Below, in pieces: positions 38,990 through 48,160 of a stretch of DNA of 64,000 nt. The notes below the pieces were generated by a model, which saw only the letters and a list, made by a program, of their open reading frames with translations, was not told the origin of the DNA and made no database searches. The translations under genes and the position numbers were made by a program. Origin of the DNA: Vibrio cortegadensis (lineage in GTDB: Bacteria; Pseudomonadota; Gammaproteobacteria; Enterobacterales; Vibrionaceae). The stretch spans positions 2,170,001 to 2,234,000 of the forward strand of contig NZ_AP025472.1 of the NCBI RefSeq assembly GCF_024347395.1. Direction: 5' to 3'. Positions within the stretch are counted from its first letter, which is position 1; each line of letters begins with the position of its first letter.

Positions 38990-39454
38990 TTACGGATTAA
39001 TATTCCATAACAAATCTCCGGTTTGGGTTTCTGGATCAAATTCAATACACACTAAACCTGATGTGGGGAACATTGGCGGCATCATGTCTGTGACAAAGTC
39101 AGCCGTTAAGTAACCCACTAATGGAAGGTGAGATACAAAAAGTAGTGACTCTAATTGCTCTGTTTCGATGAGAGCCGTTGCGTAATCACGCACATAGTCA
39201 GATTGGCCATAAGGCGTGATGTCGTCACATGTTTCAACACTTTTCGCGTTATAATATTCGCTAATCGTTTGCCATGTTTGCTGCGCACGTAAGTAAGGAC
39301 TAACTAGCACTTTATCAAATTGGCTGAAACCTTGCTCTTTACATGCTTTAGCGACAGCCGCTGAGCTACGTTGACCTCGCTCAGTAAGCGCTCTTTCTGC
39401 ATCACTCGCAGCATAGTGCTCCGCTTCCCCGTGGCGCATAATAAAAATTTTCAT
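38990..39454 (-). CDS. sixA: Phosphohistidine phosphatase SixA
   Basis: Histidine phosphatase-superfamily enzyme of 154 residues, acting on phosphohistidine (ArcB HPt and NPr in E. coli). The catalytic RHG is at FIMRHGEAEHYA, the second Arg lies in SPYLRAQQTW, and the second histidine in LLFVSHLPLVGYL. It is convergent with smrB with a six-base gap and no visible terminator between them. Confidence 0.92.
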   Translation of the reverse strand: MKIFIMRHGEAEHYAASDAERALTERGQRSSAAVAKACKEQGFSQFDKVLVSPYLRAQQTWQTISEYYNAKSVETCDDITPYGQSDYVRDYATALIETEQLESLLFVSHLPLVGYLTADFVTDMMPPMFPTSGLVCIEFDPETQTGDLLWNINP

Positions 39455-39774
39455 GTTCTATCCTATTTTACCAAGCATTAGACACTTCTTGGCATTTGCG
39501 CTAATTGATAAAACAGTCTTATTGCTGTTTATCTCTTATACGTCAGTTTTGTATTCAAGCGAATGCCGCTCATGCTAACTGACTATTATTTTCCGACACT
39601 TAATTATATCAATTCACGAATGAAAGACTTCGATACTCTTAACAGTCTATTAAATTCTAGTAAATACAACCCACTTGGGCTAGCTTGGGGATATATCTCA
39701 AAATCTAAAATCAAGATTTGCACCTGCTCATATCAGAGTCATAATTAATACATCGCTTTTTTTGGAGATGCTCT
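39455..39774. other. Intergenic region between sixA and the M16 peptidase gene
   Basis: Over 300 bases without a convincing gene. It must hold the divergent promoters. An imperfect inverted repeat, GATAAAACAG and CTGTTTATC (39507-39533), overlaps a TTGATA hexamer and could be an operator. A 61-codon ORF (39563-39748) lacks a Shine-Dalgarno and recognisable features and is not called. Confidence 0.5.
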
Positions 39775-42552
39775 GTGCACCTAAGTCCAAATGATACCAA
39801 TCAATATCGTTATTTAACGTTATCGAACGGGTTACGTGTTTTGTTGATTCAAGAAATCGACGCACAAAAATCTGCCGCCGCTCTTGCCGTGAATGTTGGC
39901 CACTTTGATGATCCTCTCGATCGTGAAGGGCTCGCTCACTATCTTGAACACATGCTTTTTTTGGGTACGGAAAAATACCCTAAAGTGGGTGAGTTTCAAA
40001 GCTATATTAGCCAACATGGTGGTAGAAATAATGCTTGGACTGGAACTGAACATACTTGCTTTTTCTTTGATATATCGCCGAACGTCTTCGAAAAAGCACT
40101 CGATCGCTTTGCCCAATTTTTTGAAGCACCTCTCTTTAATGAAGAAGCATTAGATAAAGAACGCCAAGCCGTCGAGTCGGAATACAAACTGAAACTCGCC
40201 GATGACTCTAGGCGTTTGTATCAAGTTCAGAAAGAGGTAGCCAACCCCAAACACCCTTTTGCTAAATTTTCAGTGGGCAATCTTGAAACCCTCAATGATC
40301 GTGACGGGCAATCCATTCGCCAAGAGATTTTAAATTTCCACCAGCAGTGCTACTCGTCTGATCTAATGACGCTCGCAGTAACAGGCCCTCAATCATTAGA
40401 TGAGTTGCAACAGTGGGTCGAAGACAAATTTTCCGCTATCCAAAATAAAAATCTCAATCAAAAGTCCATTTCAGAACCGATGACAGACGACAATAGCGCT
40501 GGTATCACTATCTGTATCGAACCTGTAAAAGAGATCCGCAAACTAATTCTCGCGTTCCCTCTTCCCTCAATGGATGAATATTATGGCAGCAAGCCTTTAT
40601 CCTACTTTGCTCACCTATTAGGTTACGAAGGGAAAGGGAGCCTAATGATGCAGCTGAAAAATAAAGGTTGGATCACCTCGCTTTCCGCTGGAGGAGGCGC
40701 AAGCGGCAGTAACTATCGAGAGTTTACCCTCAGTTGCTCACTAACCGATGAAGGGTTAGCGCATACCGATCAAATCACTCAAGCCGTTTTCCAATACTTC
40801 AAGCTTATAGAGTTTCAAGGGATGGATGAGTGGCGTTACATTGAGAAACAAGCCGTTCTTGAATCAGCGTTCCGTTTCCAAGAACCAACACGCTCTATGG
40901 ATTTAGTCAGCCATCTCGTCATCAACATGCAGCACTATTCACCAGAAGATGTGATCTATGGGGATTATAAAATGTCTCATTACGATGAGACGTTCCTGCG
41001 CTCCCTCTTCTCCTATTTTTGCCCACTCAATCTAAAAGCAACAGTGATAGGTAAAGGGCTAAGCTATGATAAGACCGCTAAGTGGTATTTTACCCCCTAC
41101 TCCGTCACACCGTTTAGCCAACAACAACTTGCCCATTTCCAGCAGATCGATCCTAGTTGGGATTTTCAACTTCCAGATAAAAACCCCTTTATCTGCTACG
41201 ACTTAGACCCAACGCCACTGGAAAAAGAGGCAGAGACTCCTGAGCTGATTGAAGATCTTGAGGGTTTCCGATTGTGGCATTTGCAAGATGCTCAATTCCG
41301 AGTACCAAAAGGGGTCGTCTATGTGGCAATAGACAGCCCTCATGCCGTTGAAACGCCCATTAACATCGTTAAAACTCGGCTGTGTGTTGAGATGTTCCTA
41401 GACTCACTGGCCGAAGAGACATATCAGGCTGAAATTGCTGGTATGGGCTATAACATGTACGCTCATCAAGGTGGAGTCACACTGACATTATCGGGCTTTA
41501 GTCAGAAACAACCTCAACTGCTCGATATGATCCTATCGCGTTTCTCACAACGAGATTTTAGCCAGGAAAGATTTGATTCGATTAAGAATCAACTTTTACG
41601 TAGTTGGCGAAATTCAGCTCAAGATCGCCCAATTTCACAGCTTTTTAATGCTATGTCTGGAGTTCTTCAACCAAACAACCCTCCATACACGGTATTAATC
41701 GAAGCATTAGAACAGATTAAAATAGATGAATTATCTACTTTTGTTGACGCTATTCTCGCAGAACTTCATGTAGAGACCTTTGTTTATGGGGATTGGACTC
41801 AGCAACAAGCTCACGATATTGCCACGACATTAAAAAACGCATTACGAGTAAAGAACCAAGCGTACGAAGAGTCACTAAGACCATTAATCATGTTGGGCAA
41901 CAGTGGTACTTTCCAGCATGAGGTTGTGTGCGATCAGCAAGATTCTGCGGTGGTTGTTTATTACCAATGCGATGACATTCTTCCGCGCAGCATCGCGCTA
42001 TATTCGCTAGCTAATCATCTTATGTCGGCAACATTCTTTCATGAGATCCGCACCAAACAGCAATTAGGCTATATGGTGGGAACGGGTAACATGCCTCTAA
42101 ACCGCCACCCGGGGATCGTCCTCTATGTCCAATCTCCTAATGCGGCTCCAACAGAGTTAGTTGCGTCGATTGACGAGTTCTTAAATGCTTTCTACTTAGT
42201 GCTACTTGAGCTGAATGAGTACCAATGGCACAGCAGTAAAAAAGGATTATGGAATCAAATGGCGACACCAGACGTGACTTTACGTGGACGCTCTCAGCGC
42301 TTATGGGTTGCCATTGGGAATAAAGATGTAGAGTTCAATCAACGAGAGAAAGTGTTAGAGGAACTAAAAGCCCTTAGCCGTTCAGACATGATTCGTTTTG
42401 TTATTAATGAATTAAAACCTCGGACATCAAATCGACTGATCATGCACAGTTTAGGTAACGCTCACCTAGAAGAGGAAAGGCTGGATCTAGGGCACGATAT
42501 TGATTCAATTGATCAATTTCAGCTCAGAGCTAAAGATTGTGATTTAGGCTAA
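39775..42552 (+). CDS. Insulinase/pitrilysin-family (M16) zinc peptidase
   Basis: Large M16A metallopeptidase of 925 residues, about the size of protease III (PtrA). The GTG start has GGAG eight bases upstream. The inverted zinc motif is HYLEHMLFLGTEKYP (HxxEH, about residues 61-65), with the second Glu in EEALDKERQAVESEYK. The middle and C-terminal inactive M16 domains follow (KQQLGYMVGTGNMPLNRHPG is typical). There is no signal peptide, unlike E. coli PtrA, so a cytosolic role is possible. A neighbour-independent single gene ending at a strong terminator. Substrate unknown. Confidence 0.9.
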   Translation: MHLSPNDTNQYRYLTLSNGLRVLLIQEIDAQKSAAALAVNVGHFDDPLDREGLAHYLEHMLFLGTEKYPKVGEFQSYISQHGGRNNAWTGTEHTCFFFDISPNVFEKALDRFAQFFEAPLFNEEALDKERQAVESEYKLKLADDSRRLYQVQKEVANPKHPFAKFSVGNLETLNDRDGQSIRQEILNFHQQCYSSDLMTLAVTGPQSLDELQQWVEDKFSAIQNKNLNQKSISEPMTDDNSAGITICIEPVKEIRKLILAFPLPSMDEYYGSKPLSYFAHLLGYEGKGSLMMQLKNKGWITSLSAGGGASGSNYREFTLSCSLTDEGLAHTDQITQAVFQYFKLIEFQGMDEWRYIEKQAVLESAFRFQEPTRSMDLVSHLVINMQHYSPEDVIYGDYKMSHYDETFLRSLFSYFCPLNLKATVIGKGLSYDKTAKWYFTPYSVTPFSQQQLAHFQQIDPSWDFQLPDKNPFICYDLDPTPLEKEAETPELIEDLEGFRLWHLQDAQFRVPKGVVYVAIDSPHAVETPINIVKTRLCVEMFLDSLAEETYQAEIAGMGYNMYAHQGGVTLTLSGFSQKQPQLLDMILSRFSQRDFSQERFDSIKNQLLRSWRNSAQDRPISQLFNAMSGVLQPNNPPYTVLIEALEQIKIDELSTFVDAILAELHVETFVYGDWTQQQAHDIATTLKNALRVKNQAYEESLRPLIMLGNSGTFQHEVVCDQQDSAVVVYYQCDDILPRSIALYSLANHLMSATFFHEIRTKQQLGYMVGTGNMPLNRHPGIVLYVQSPNAAPTELVASIDEFLNAFYLVLLELNEYQWHSSKKGLWNQMATPDVTLRGRSQRLWVAIGNKDVEFNQREKVLEELKALSRSDMIRFVINELKPRTSNRLIMHSLGNAHLEEERLDLGHDIDSIDQFQLRAKDCDLG

Positions 42553-42616
42553 TCGATAAATTGGCCTAAGTTTCTAATTTAGGGTCAGTGATTGGCGAAA
42601 TGTAAAAGCAAGTAAT

Positions 42617-42650
42617 AAAAACGCCCGCAAATAGTTAGCGGGCGTTTTTG
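42617..42650. terminator. Bidirectional terminator between the M16 peptidase gene and fadJ
   Basis: AAAAACGCCCGC (42617-42628) and GCGGGCGTTTTT (42638-42649) form a perfect 12-bp stem between convergent genes. Confidence 0.92.
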
Positions 42651-42712
42651 TATCTTGTGAATAAACGATAACCATAAAGCAATGGCTACCATTTATCCTC
42701 TGCGACTATATA

Positions 42713-44830
42713 TCAGTAGAAGCTTTCATCTAAACCCGCGCGAGTGAGCAAACCATCACACGGAGCATATCGGTCACCATATTTTTCCGCGTATTCATTC
42801 ATCATTTCAACGAGGGCTTTGATTCCAATCTGATCCATATATCGGAATGGGCCACCGAGGAAAGGAGGGAAACCGATACCGAAGATCGCACCAATATCAC
42901 CATCTCTTGGGTTACGGATAATACCTTCATCCAAGCAGCGAACCGCTTCATTCAACATAGGAAGCACGCAGCGAAGTGAAATATCTTTTTCTGTTAGCTT
43001 AGCTTCAGGCTGTAATTTCAGTAGTTTATAAACGGATTTATCGACTTCCTTTTTCTTGCCTTTGTAACTGTAGAAGCCTTTACCACTCTTACGACCTTTA
43101 CGATCATCATTAAGCAAAATATCGAAAACATCCGGGCCTTTAAAACGAGGGCCTAATTCATCCACAAGAATCGGCATAATTTTCGCCCCAATATCCACAC
43201 CAACTTCGTCTAATAACGTAATCGGCCCAACTGGGAAACCAAAATTAAGCAGCGCTTTATCTAGTGCATCAATAGGCTCACCACCTATCAACACCTGAGC
43301 TGACTCATTCATGTATGGCGCTAAGATTCGGTTTACGTAGAAACCCGCACAATCTTTTACAACAATTGGCGTTTTCCCTTGTTTACGAGCAAAAGCAACC
43401 ACCGTCGCAATAGTCTCGTCAGAGGTTGTCGCGTGCGGAATCACTTCCACTAGCGGCATTTTTTCAACCGGACTGAAGTAGTGCAGACCCACAATATTTT
43501 CAGGGCGCTGTGCTTTTTCTGCAATTTTATGGATTGGCAACGATGACGTATTGGTAGCAAAAACAGTATCTCGTTTTGCGTTTGCTTCGATATCCGCAAC
43601 CATGCTCTGTTTAAGGTCAAGATCCTCAAATACCGCTTCAACGACGACATCAAGAGTATTAAAGCTCGTGAAATCAATGCCCCCAGAAAGCTGTAACATC
43701 TTACTTTCCAGACCAGATTTAGTAATGATCCGGCGCTTAAACTGCTTGTTGAACAACTTGTAGTTATAGTTCAACGCATTTAATACACCGTCATTAGACA
43801 CATCTTTAATCCGAACTGGGACTTTCGCTTTAGCGACACTAACGTGACTGATTCCCGCTCCCATCAAACCGCCACCAAGCACACCAACACGGTTAACGGG
43901 CAATGGCGTAGAATCTGAGCCGTTGTCTTTTTTCATTTCCGTCGTTGCAAAGAAAATCGAACGCAGCGATTTAGATTCTGGCGTCATCACCAGTTCACTA
44001 AATTTTTTCGCTTCTAATTGCTGGCCTTTCTCAAACCCATTTTCTAATCCGTTGCGAATAACCTCAAGGATGGCATCAATCGCAGGGTAATTTCCGCGAG
44101 TCTTCTCATATGATTTCTTTGCCGCTTGTTCGAAGATGACTTTGCGTCCAAGTCCACTATGAGCAATCAACTTCTCTTTGGTTGATACTTTACGTTTTGC
44201 TTTTTTCTTACCTGAATACTTTTCTACAAAATCTTTGGCGACGTCGAGTAACACCGAATTAGGCACACAAGCATCCACCACTCCGAGTTTCTTCGCTTTT
44301 TTAGCTCTAAGTTGCTTACCCGTCATAATAAGATCAAGAGACGGAAGCAAGCCAATCAAGCGAGGCAGACGCTGAGTACCACCGGAACCCGGAAGCAGTC
44401 CTAATTGAACTTCCGGTAAACCTAAGCGCGTTTTATCAGAATCACTACACACTCGATAGTCACAAGCGAGCGCTAACTCAAGTCCACCACCTAAACATGG
44501 GCCGTGAATCGCAGCCACAACAGGGTATGGCAAGTCAGATAATGTCTGGAACATCTCTTGCCCTTGTGTCGCTAAGGCTTCGGCTTGTTCTGCGGTAGTG
44601 CAATCATCGAGCATGCGAATATCAGCACCTGCGATGAAGTTGTCCGGTTTCAGTGAGTGAACAATCAACCCTTTAATTGTCGATTTTTTCTCTTCTAACT
44701 GAACAAAGATGGCTTTCATATCATCAGCAAACGCCGCTTGAAGGGTGTTCATTTTTTCATTGGGTACATCGATGGCGAGCCAAGCTAGGTTTTGCTCATC
44801 AATCGTTAAATTAAATGCTTGCTCACTCAT
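42713..44830 (-). CDS. fadJ: Fatty-acid oxidation complex subunit alpha, FadJ type
   Basis: Enoyl-CoA hydratase/3-hydroxyacyl-CoA dehydrogenase, 705 residues. The N-terminal crotonase domain has the oxyanion region FIAGADIRML and the catalytic loop HGPCLGGGLELALACDYR; LGLPEVQLGLLPGSGGTQRLPR follows. The NAD-binding dehydrogenase domain begins VGVLGGGLMGAGISHV (about residue 310), with the catalytic His in GLHYFSPVEKMPLVEV. FadJ rather than FadB is indicated by the length and by overlap with fadI. The fadI stop and fadJ start overlap by one base (TAATG), so translation is coupled. Typical of anaerobic or alternative beta-oxidation. Confidence 0.95.
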   Translation of the reverse strand: MSEQAFNLTIDEQNLAWLAIDVPNEKMNTLQAAFADDMKAIFVQLEEKKSTIKGLIVHSLKPDNFIAGADIRMLDDCTTAEQAEALATQGQEMFQTLSDLPYPVVAAIHGPCLGGGLELALACDYRVCSDSDKTRLGLPEVQLGLLPGSGGTQRLPRLIGLLPSLDLIMTGKQLRAKKAKKLGVVDACVPNSVLLDVAKDFVEKYSGKKKAKRKVSTKEKLIAHSGLGRKVIFEQAAKKSYEKTRGNYPAIDAILEVIRNGLENGFEKGQQLEAKKFSELVMTPESKSLRSIFFATTEMKKDNGSDSTPLPVNRVGVLGGGLMGAGISHVSVAKAKVPVRIKDVSNDGVLNALNYNYKLFNKQFKRRIITKSGLESKMLQLSGGIDFTSFNTLDVVVEAVFEDLDLKQSMVADIEANAKRDTVFATNTSSLPIHKIAEKAQRPENIVGLHYFSPVEKMPLVEVIPHATTSDETIATVVAFARKQGKTPIVVKDCAGFYVNRILAPYMNESAQVLIGGEPIDALDKALLNFGFPVGPITLLDEVGVDIGAKIMPILVDELGPRFKGPDVFDILLNDDRKGRKSGKGFYSYKGKKKEVDKSVYKLLKLQPEAKLTEKDISLRCVLPMLNEAVRCLDEGIIRNPRDGDIGAIFGIGFPPFLGGPFRYMDQIGIKALVEMMNEYAEKYGDRYAPCDGLLTRAGLDESFY

Positions 44831-46137
44831 TACTCAACCTCCAAAATCATTGCCGCGCCCAAACCACCAGCTGCACATGCTGTATTTAAACCAATTCCGC
44901 CACCTCTGCGTTTTAATTCACGTAGAGTTTGCGTCATCATTCTTGCGCCTGTTGCTGCAAATGGGTGCCCATAAGCAATAGAACCACCAAGTACATTAAA
45001 TTTGTCCATATCGATCTCCCCCATCGCTTTTGAACGACCGAGGTTTTCTTGTGCAAATTTATCACTCGCAAACATCTTCACATTCGCAAGAGCCTGTGCA
45101 GCAAAGGCTTCATGCATATCAATTAAAGTTAAATCTGACAGTTCTAGACCCGCCTTTTGTAACGCCATTGACGTCGCATAAGATGGCCCCATTAACATGT
45201 CTGTCTCAACGCCAATCGCAGAAAAGGCATACGACCGAATGTAACCCATGATTTCTAAACCGAGCTCCTTCGCTTTTCCTTCACGCATAAGCATTACCGC
45301 AGCGCCACCGTCTGTTAAAGGCGTACTATTTGCAGCAGTGACACTTCCGTATTGGCGGTCAAAAGCAGGTCTAAGCTTAGCGTAACCCTCTAGAGTCGAG
45401 TCATGTCGAATATTGTTATCTTGAGAGATCCACTTCTTATATGGCGCAGGAAATGCAGTCATGACTTCATCTTGGATCTTACCCTCGTTCCAAGCAATTG
45501 ATGCTAAGGAGTGCGAGCGATGAGCCAAGGCATCTTGTTCGGCTCGAGTGATACCGTGAGTTTTTGCCATCTGCTCAGCCGTCTGCCCCATCGATAGCCC
45601 TGTGGAATATTCAGCCACCGCAGGAGGTACTGGCATCAAATCTTTCAGTGATAGGCTTTTGAGGATTTTAAGTTTCTGCCCGACCGTTTTGGTTTTACTT
45701 AAAGCAAGTAAATTTGCCGCCAGTTTTTTCGTCACACCAATAGGCAAAACAGAAGAGGAGTCTGCACCGCCAGCGATACCGATATCAATAGAGCCAGCCA
45801 TAATGCTCTCTGCAACATTAACTGAAGCTTGGAAACTCGTCGCACAAGCGCGAGTAACACTATAAGCGTCAGTATGGATATTCATTCCTGTTCCAAGGAC
45901 AATCTCACGGGCAATGTTCGGCGCTTCAGGCATTTGAACCACCTGACCAAACACAACTTGTTCAATTAAAGCAGGATCGATATCGGTACGAGCAAGCATT
46001 TCACTCACTACCATTTTTCCAAGATCGACGGCTGGTACTTGGCTAAATTCAGTGCTTTGACGTGCAAATGGTGTTCGCAGCCCCGCAACGATTGCTACAC
46101 GTTCACCTGAACGCGTGGTAACTTCCTGTTTGCCCAT
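44830..46137 (-). CDS. fadI: 3-ketoacyl-CoA thiolase, FadI type
   Basis: Beta subunit (thiolase) of the fatty-acid oxidation complex, 435 residues, the FadI length. The nucleophile is in SVTRACATSFQASVN, the His in GGSIAYGHPFAATGAR, and the second Cys in NTACAAGGLGAAMIL. It is the promoter-proximal gene of fadIJ. The region just upstream holds a -35/-10 pair and a FadR-like operator, so repression by FadR in the absence of long-chain acyl-CoA is expected. Confidence 0.96.
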   Translation of the reverse strand: MGKQEVTTRSGERVAIVAGLRTPFARQSTEFSQVPAVDLGKMVVSEMLARTDIDPALIEQVVFGQVVQMPEAPNIAREIVLGTGMNIHTDAYSVTRACATSFQASVNVAESIMAGSIDIGIAGGADSSSVLPIGVTKKLAANLLALSKTKTVGQKLKILKSLSLKDLMPVPPAVAEYSTGLSMGQTAEQMAKTHGITRAEQDALAHRSHSLASIAWNEGKIQDEVMTAFPAPYKKWISQDNNIRHDSTLEGYAKLRPAFDRQYGSVTAANSTPLTDGGAAVMLMREGKAKELGLEIMGYIRSYAFSAIGVETDMLMGPSYATSMALQKAGLELSDLTLIDMHEAFAAQALANVKMFASDKFAQENLGRSKAMGEIDMDKFNVLGGSIAYGHPFAATGARMMTQTLRELKRRGGGIGLNTACAAGGLGAAMILEVE

Positions 46138-46154
46138 TGTTTCTCCTTAGAATG

Positions 46155-46170
46155 AGAGGTCTGACCTGCT
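46155..46170 (-). promoter_or_regulatory. FadR operator of fadIJ
   Basis: The perfect palindrome AGGTCTGACCT (46157-46167 plus strand; AGCAGGTCAGACCTCT on minus) matches the FadR consensus with the TGGTC/GACC-type arms (AGGTC/GACCT). It lies about 18-33 bases before fadI and just downstream of the -10, a repressing position. Confidence 0.75.
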
Positions 46171-46173
46171 TGC

Positions 46174-46201
46174 ATTGTAACGAAGTTGTTAAAAGAATCA
46201 A
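46174..46201 (-). promoter_or_regulatory. Promoter of fadIJ
   Basis: On the minus strand TTGATT (46196-46201) and TACAAT (46174-46179) are separated by 16 bases, with the FadR site immediately downstream. Confidence 0.6.
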
Positions 46202-46310
46202 ACGCTCGTTTAACTAAACGTGAACTACAATCGTGTTCTGGATTAACAATTTACTACTTAATCTAGGGAACTATTGGGAAGGAGTAGGTTCGAACCACTT
46301 GAATTTAAAG

Positions 46311-46478
46311 CAAAAAAAAACCACACAAAGCTGTGTGGTTGGAATGTATATAAAGCAATTAACTTGCGCCAATTGAAATAATCAGTTTCCTGATTAGGAG
46401 AAAGTAAAGTCAGCCTTCAAAAGGAAGTTGTTGTCTTGCTCAACACGCTAGTCATAAATGACTAACTAGACAACAATG
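46311..46478 (-). ncRNA. Candidate intergenic small RNA, unassigned
   Basis: A minus-strand transcript of about 165 nt is suggested between fadI and the sigma gene. It ends in a factor-independent terminator: CCACACA (46321-46327) pairs with TGTGTGG (46332-46338), followed on the minus strand by a nine-T run. Inside lie the nested arms TTGTTGTCT/AGACAACAA and TAGTCAT/ATGACTA, and AATCAG-GAAA-CTGATT with a GNRA loop. A TATAGT -10 stands at 46482-46487; no good -35 is seen. There is no ORF. The terminator points at this strand, and its upstream sequence has no gene, so a stand-alone RNA is the simplest reading. An attenuated leader of fadI is an alternative. Confidence 0.5.
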
Positions 46479-46600
46479 TGTACTATAACGGCTTGAGAGC
46501 GCGATATTTTGAAGTAGATCAATTTTAGTGTGATTTGCAACTTTCGAAACTGGACATAAATAAAAAAAATGCTATCCGCAGAGCAAAAATGGAGGCTCAT

Positions 46601-47164
46601 GTGTCGATATTAAAAATGTTTGGAAATAAAAAGCCAGATCGTCCGGTCAACTCTGATATGGACAAACAAAGAAAATACGAAGCGCTTGTAAGGGCCTACC
46701 ATCGAGATCTATTCCGCTACGCTTATTGGCTATGTAAAGATAAGAGCGTTGCTGAAGATCTTGTGCAAGAGACCTGCTTAAGGGCATGGAAATCTCTCGA
46801 TAGCCTACAAGACGAAAAAGCAGCAAAATCTTGGCTCATTACTATCTTGAGACGAGAAAATGCGCGACGCTTTGAACGAAAACAGCTTGATCTCGTCGAT
46901 ATTGATGATCACGGCCATGAAGCCAAGATCAATGATGACCCACATCATCAACAAGAGTGGCTTCAAGCACAAATAATGAAACTAGAGGTCGATTACCGAG
47001 AACCCCTCTTCCTACAAGTTGTAGGCGGATTCAGTGGTGAAGAGATTGGAGATATTTTAGATCTCAACAAAAATACGGTAATGACTCGCTTATTCCGAGC
47101 CCGCAATCAATTAAAAGAGATGTTGGATTCGGATGAGAAACAGAGAGGGCAGCAAAATGGATGA
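46601..47164 (+). CDS. ECF-type RNA polymerase sigma factor
   Basis: Sigma-70 family factor of the extracytoplasmic-function type, 187 residues from GTG 46601. That start has GGAGG at 46591-46595 with a five-base spacer; an in-frame ATG at 46589 overlaps that site, and more upstream starts lack one. Region 2 is seen in LFRYAYWLCKDKSVAEDLVQ and ETCLRAWKSLDSL; region 4 in GGFSGEEIGDILDLNKNTV plus TRLFRARNQLKEML. It overlaps the next gene by eight bases. The pair resembles V. cholerae VC1045/VC1044. Targets are unknown; no matching autoregulatory promoter was recognised. Confidence 0.88.
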   Translation: MSILKMFGNKKPDRPVNSDMDKQRKYEALVRAYHRDLFRYAYWLCKDKSVAEDLVQETCLRAWKSLDSLQDEKAAKSWLITILRRENARRFERKQLDLVDIDDHGHEAKINDDPHHQQEWLQAQIMKLEVDYREPLFLQVVGGFSGEEIGDILDLNKNTVMTRLFRARNQLKEMLDSDEKQRGQQNG

Positions 47165-47882
47165 TTTAGAATTTCGCCGCCGCGTTTTGTCTGACCCAAA
47201 ACGGCGAGATCAACAGCTATTAGACGCATTAACGAATAATGAAGCTAACGGAAAGTTTCTTGATGACGTTTTAAATTTAGATACACAAATATCTAACGCA
47301 ATGAACGTTGATGTTCCGGATGATTTAGCCGACCGAATTCTATTTAAGCAAACATCGAATGAGCAGAATATCATCAGACCGACTTTTGCTAAGCGTGCCA
47401 TGGCGATGGCGGCATCTGTGGCTTTTGCATTTGGTTTATTAGTTGGGCAAGTCAATTGGGGTAATATTGTGGTTTCCCCAGCACAAGCAAGTTTAGCCGA
47501 TACCGCGATGAAGCATGTCGTTGATGAAAGCAGCTTTGTAAACGTACTGGATGAAAAAGTCACTTCTCAGCAAATTAATGCCAAGATGTCACCTTTTGCT
47601 TACCAGTTCGATCAGAACTTTCCTTACCATGTTTACTACTTAAATCATTGTGGCTTTGGTAAATCTAATGCGATGCATATGGTTTTTCAGGGTGAAAAAG
47701 GCAAAGTCACACTGTTCCTAACAGGCATTAAAAGTGAGCAGCCTATCGACTTTAATGAAAAAGGTATGTCAGGAGTTGTTACTCCAATTGGCAACACCAG
47801 TATGATCATCGTCGGGGAAAATGGAGAAGATGTCGCTAAGATCGCCGAAAACCTAACACCAATGATACAACCTGCAAGTTAA
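47157..47882 (+). CDS. DUF3379 protein, probable anti-sigma factor
   Basis: A 241-residue protein of the DUF3379 family. ATG 47157 overlaps the sigma-factor stop, with GAGAGGG upstream, so the two are translationally coupled. A cytoplasmic N-terminal part (about 1-78, starting MDDLEFRRRVLSDPKRRDQQ) contains Leu/Asp-rich helices suited to sigma binding. A single membrane helix follows (about 81-100, AMAMAASVAFAFGLLVGQVN), then a periplasmic domain of about 140 residues with YHVYYLNHCGFGKSNAMHMVF. The architecture and coupling argue for a membrane anti-sigma factor. No zinc-binding HxxxCxxC motif is present. The signal it senses is unknown. Confidence 0.8.
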   Translation: MDDLEFRRRVLSDPKRRDQQLLDALTNNEANGKFLDDVLNLDTQISNAMNVDVPDDLADRILFKQTSNEQNIIRPTFAKRAMAMAASVAFAFGLLVGQVNWGNIVVSPAQASLADTAMKHVVDESSFVNVLDEKVTSQQINAKMSPFAYQFDQNFPYHVYYLNHCGFGKSNAMHMVFQGEKGKVTLFLTGIKSEQPIDFNEKGMSGVVTPIGNTSMIIVGENGEDVAKIAENLTPMIQPAS

Positions 47883-47891
47883 TTCAATTTT

Positions 47892-47924
47892 CAGCCCAGC
47901 ATTCGTGCTGGGCTGCTTTATTTT
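47892..47924 (+). terminator. Terminator after the anti-sigma gene
   Basis: CAGCCCAGCA (47892-47901) and TGCTGGGCTG (47906-47915) form a perfect 10-bp stem with a TTCG tetraloop, followed by a T-rich tail. Confidence 0.88.
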
Positions 47925-48048
47925 AATCTATCATTCAATTTCCTCCTGCATCGGCAATTCAACTTAGAGTTAAAACTCTAAAACCATGCATTTACAACCA
48001 ATATCGTGCCAGATAGCCATCATTTCTGTAATTTTGTCGACATTTAAT

Positions 48049-48065
48049 TCAATGGTCGGATTTCT
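48049..48065 (+). promoter_or_regulatory. Possible FadR site upstream of the first fadL
   Basis: CAATGGTCGGATTTCT keeps the FadR left half-site and centre (TGGTCGGA), with a degenerate right half. It lies about 100 bases before the gene, between TTCAAT and TATACT hexamers that could be its promoter. Confidence 0.4.
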
Positions 48066-48160
48066 ATACCTTATACTAACCGCTATTATCCGTTCCCAAC
48101 TGAGTATTAACTCAAATTAAATCGCCCTATTAGAGGCGGGACATCTCAAGGAAAACACTA

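Noticed and set aside
39563..39748. 61-codon ORF upstream of the M16 peptidase gene
   Set aside because: No ribosome binding site and no family features; lies in a promoter-bearing spacer.
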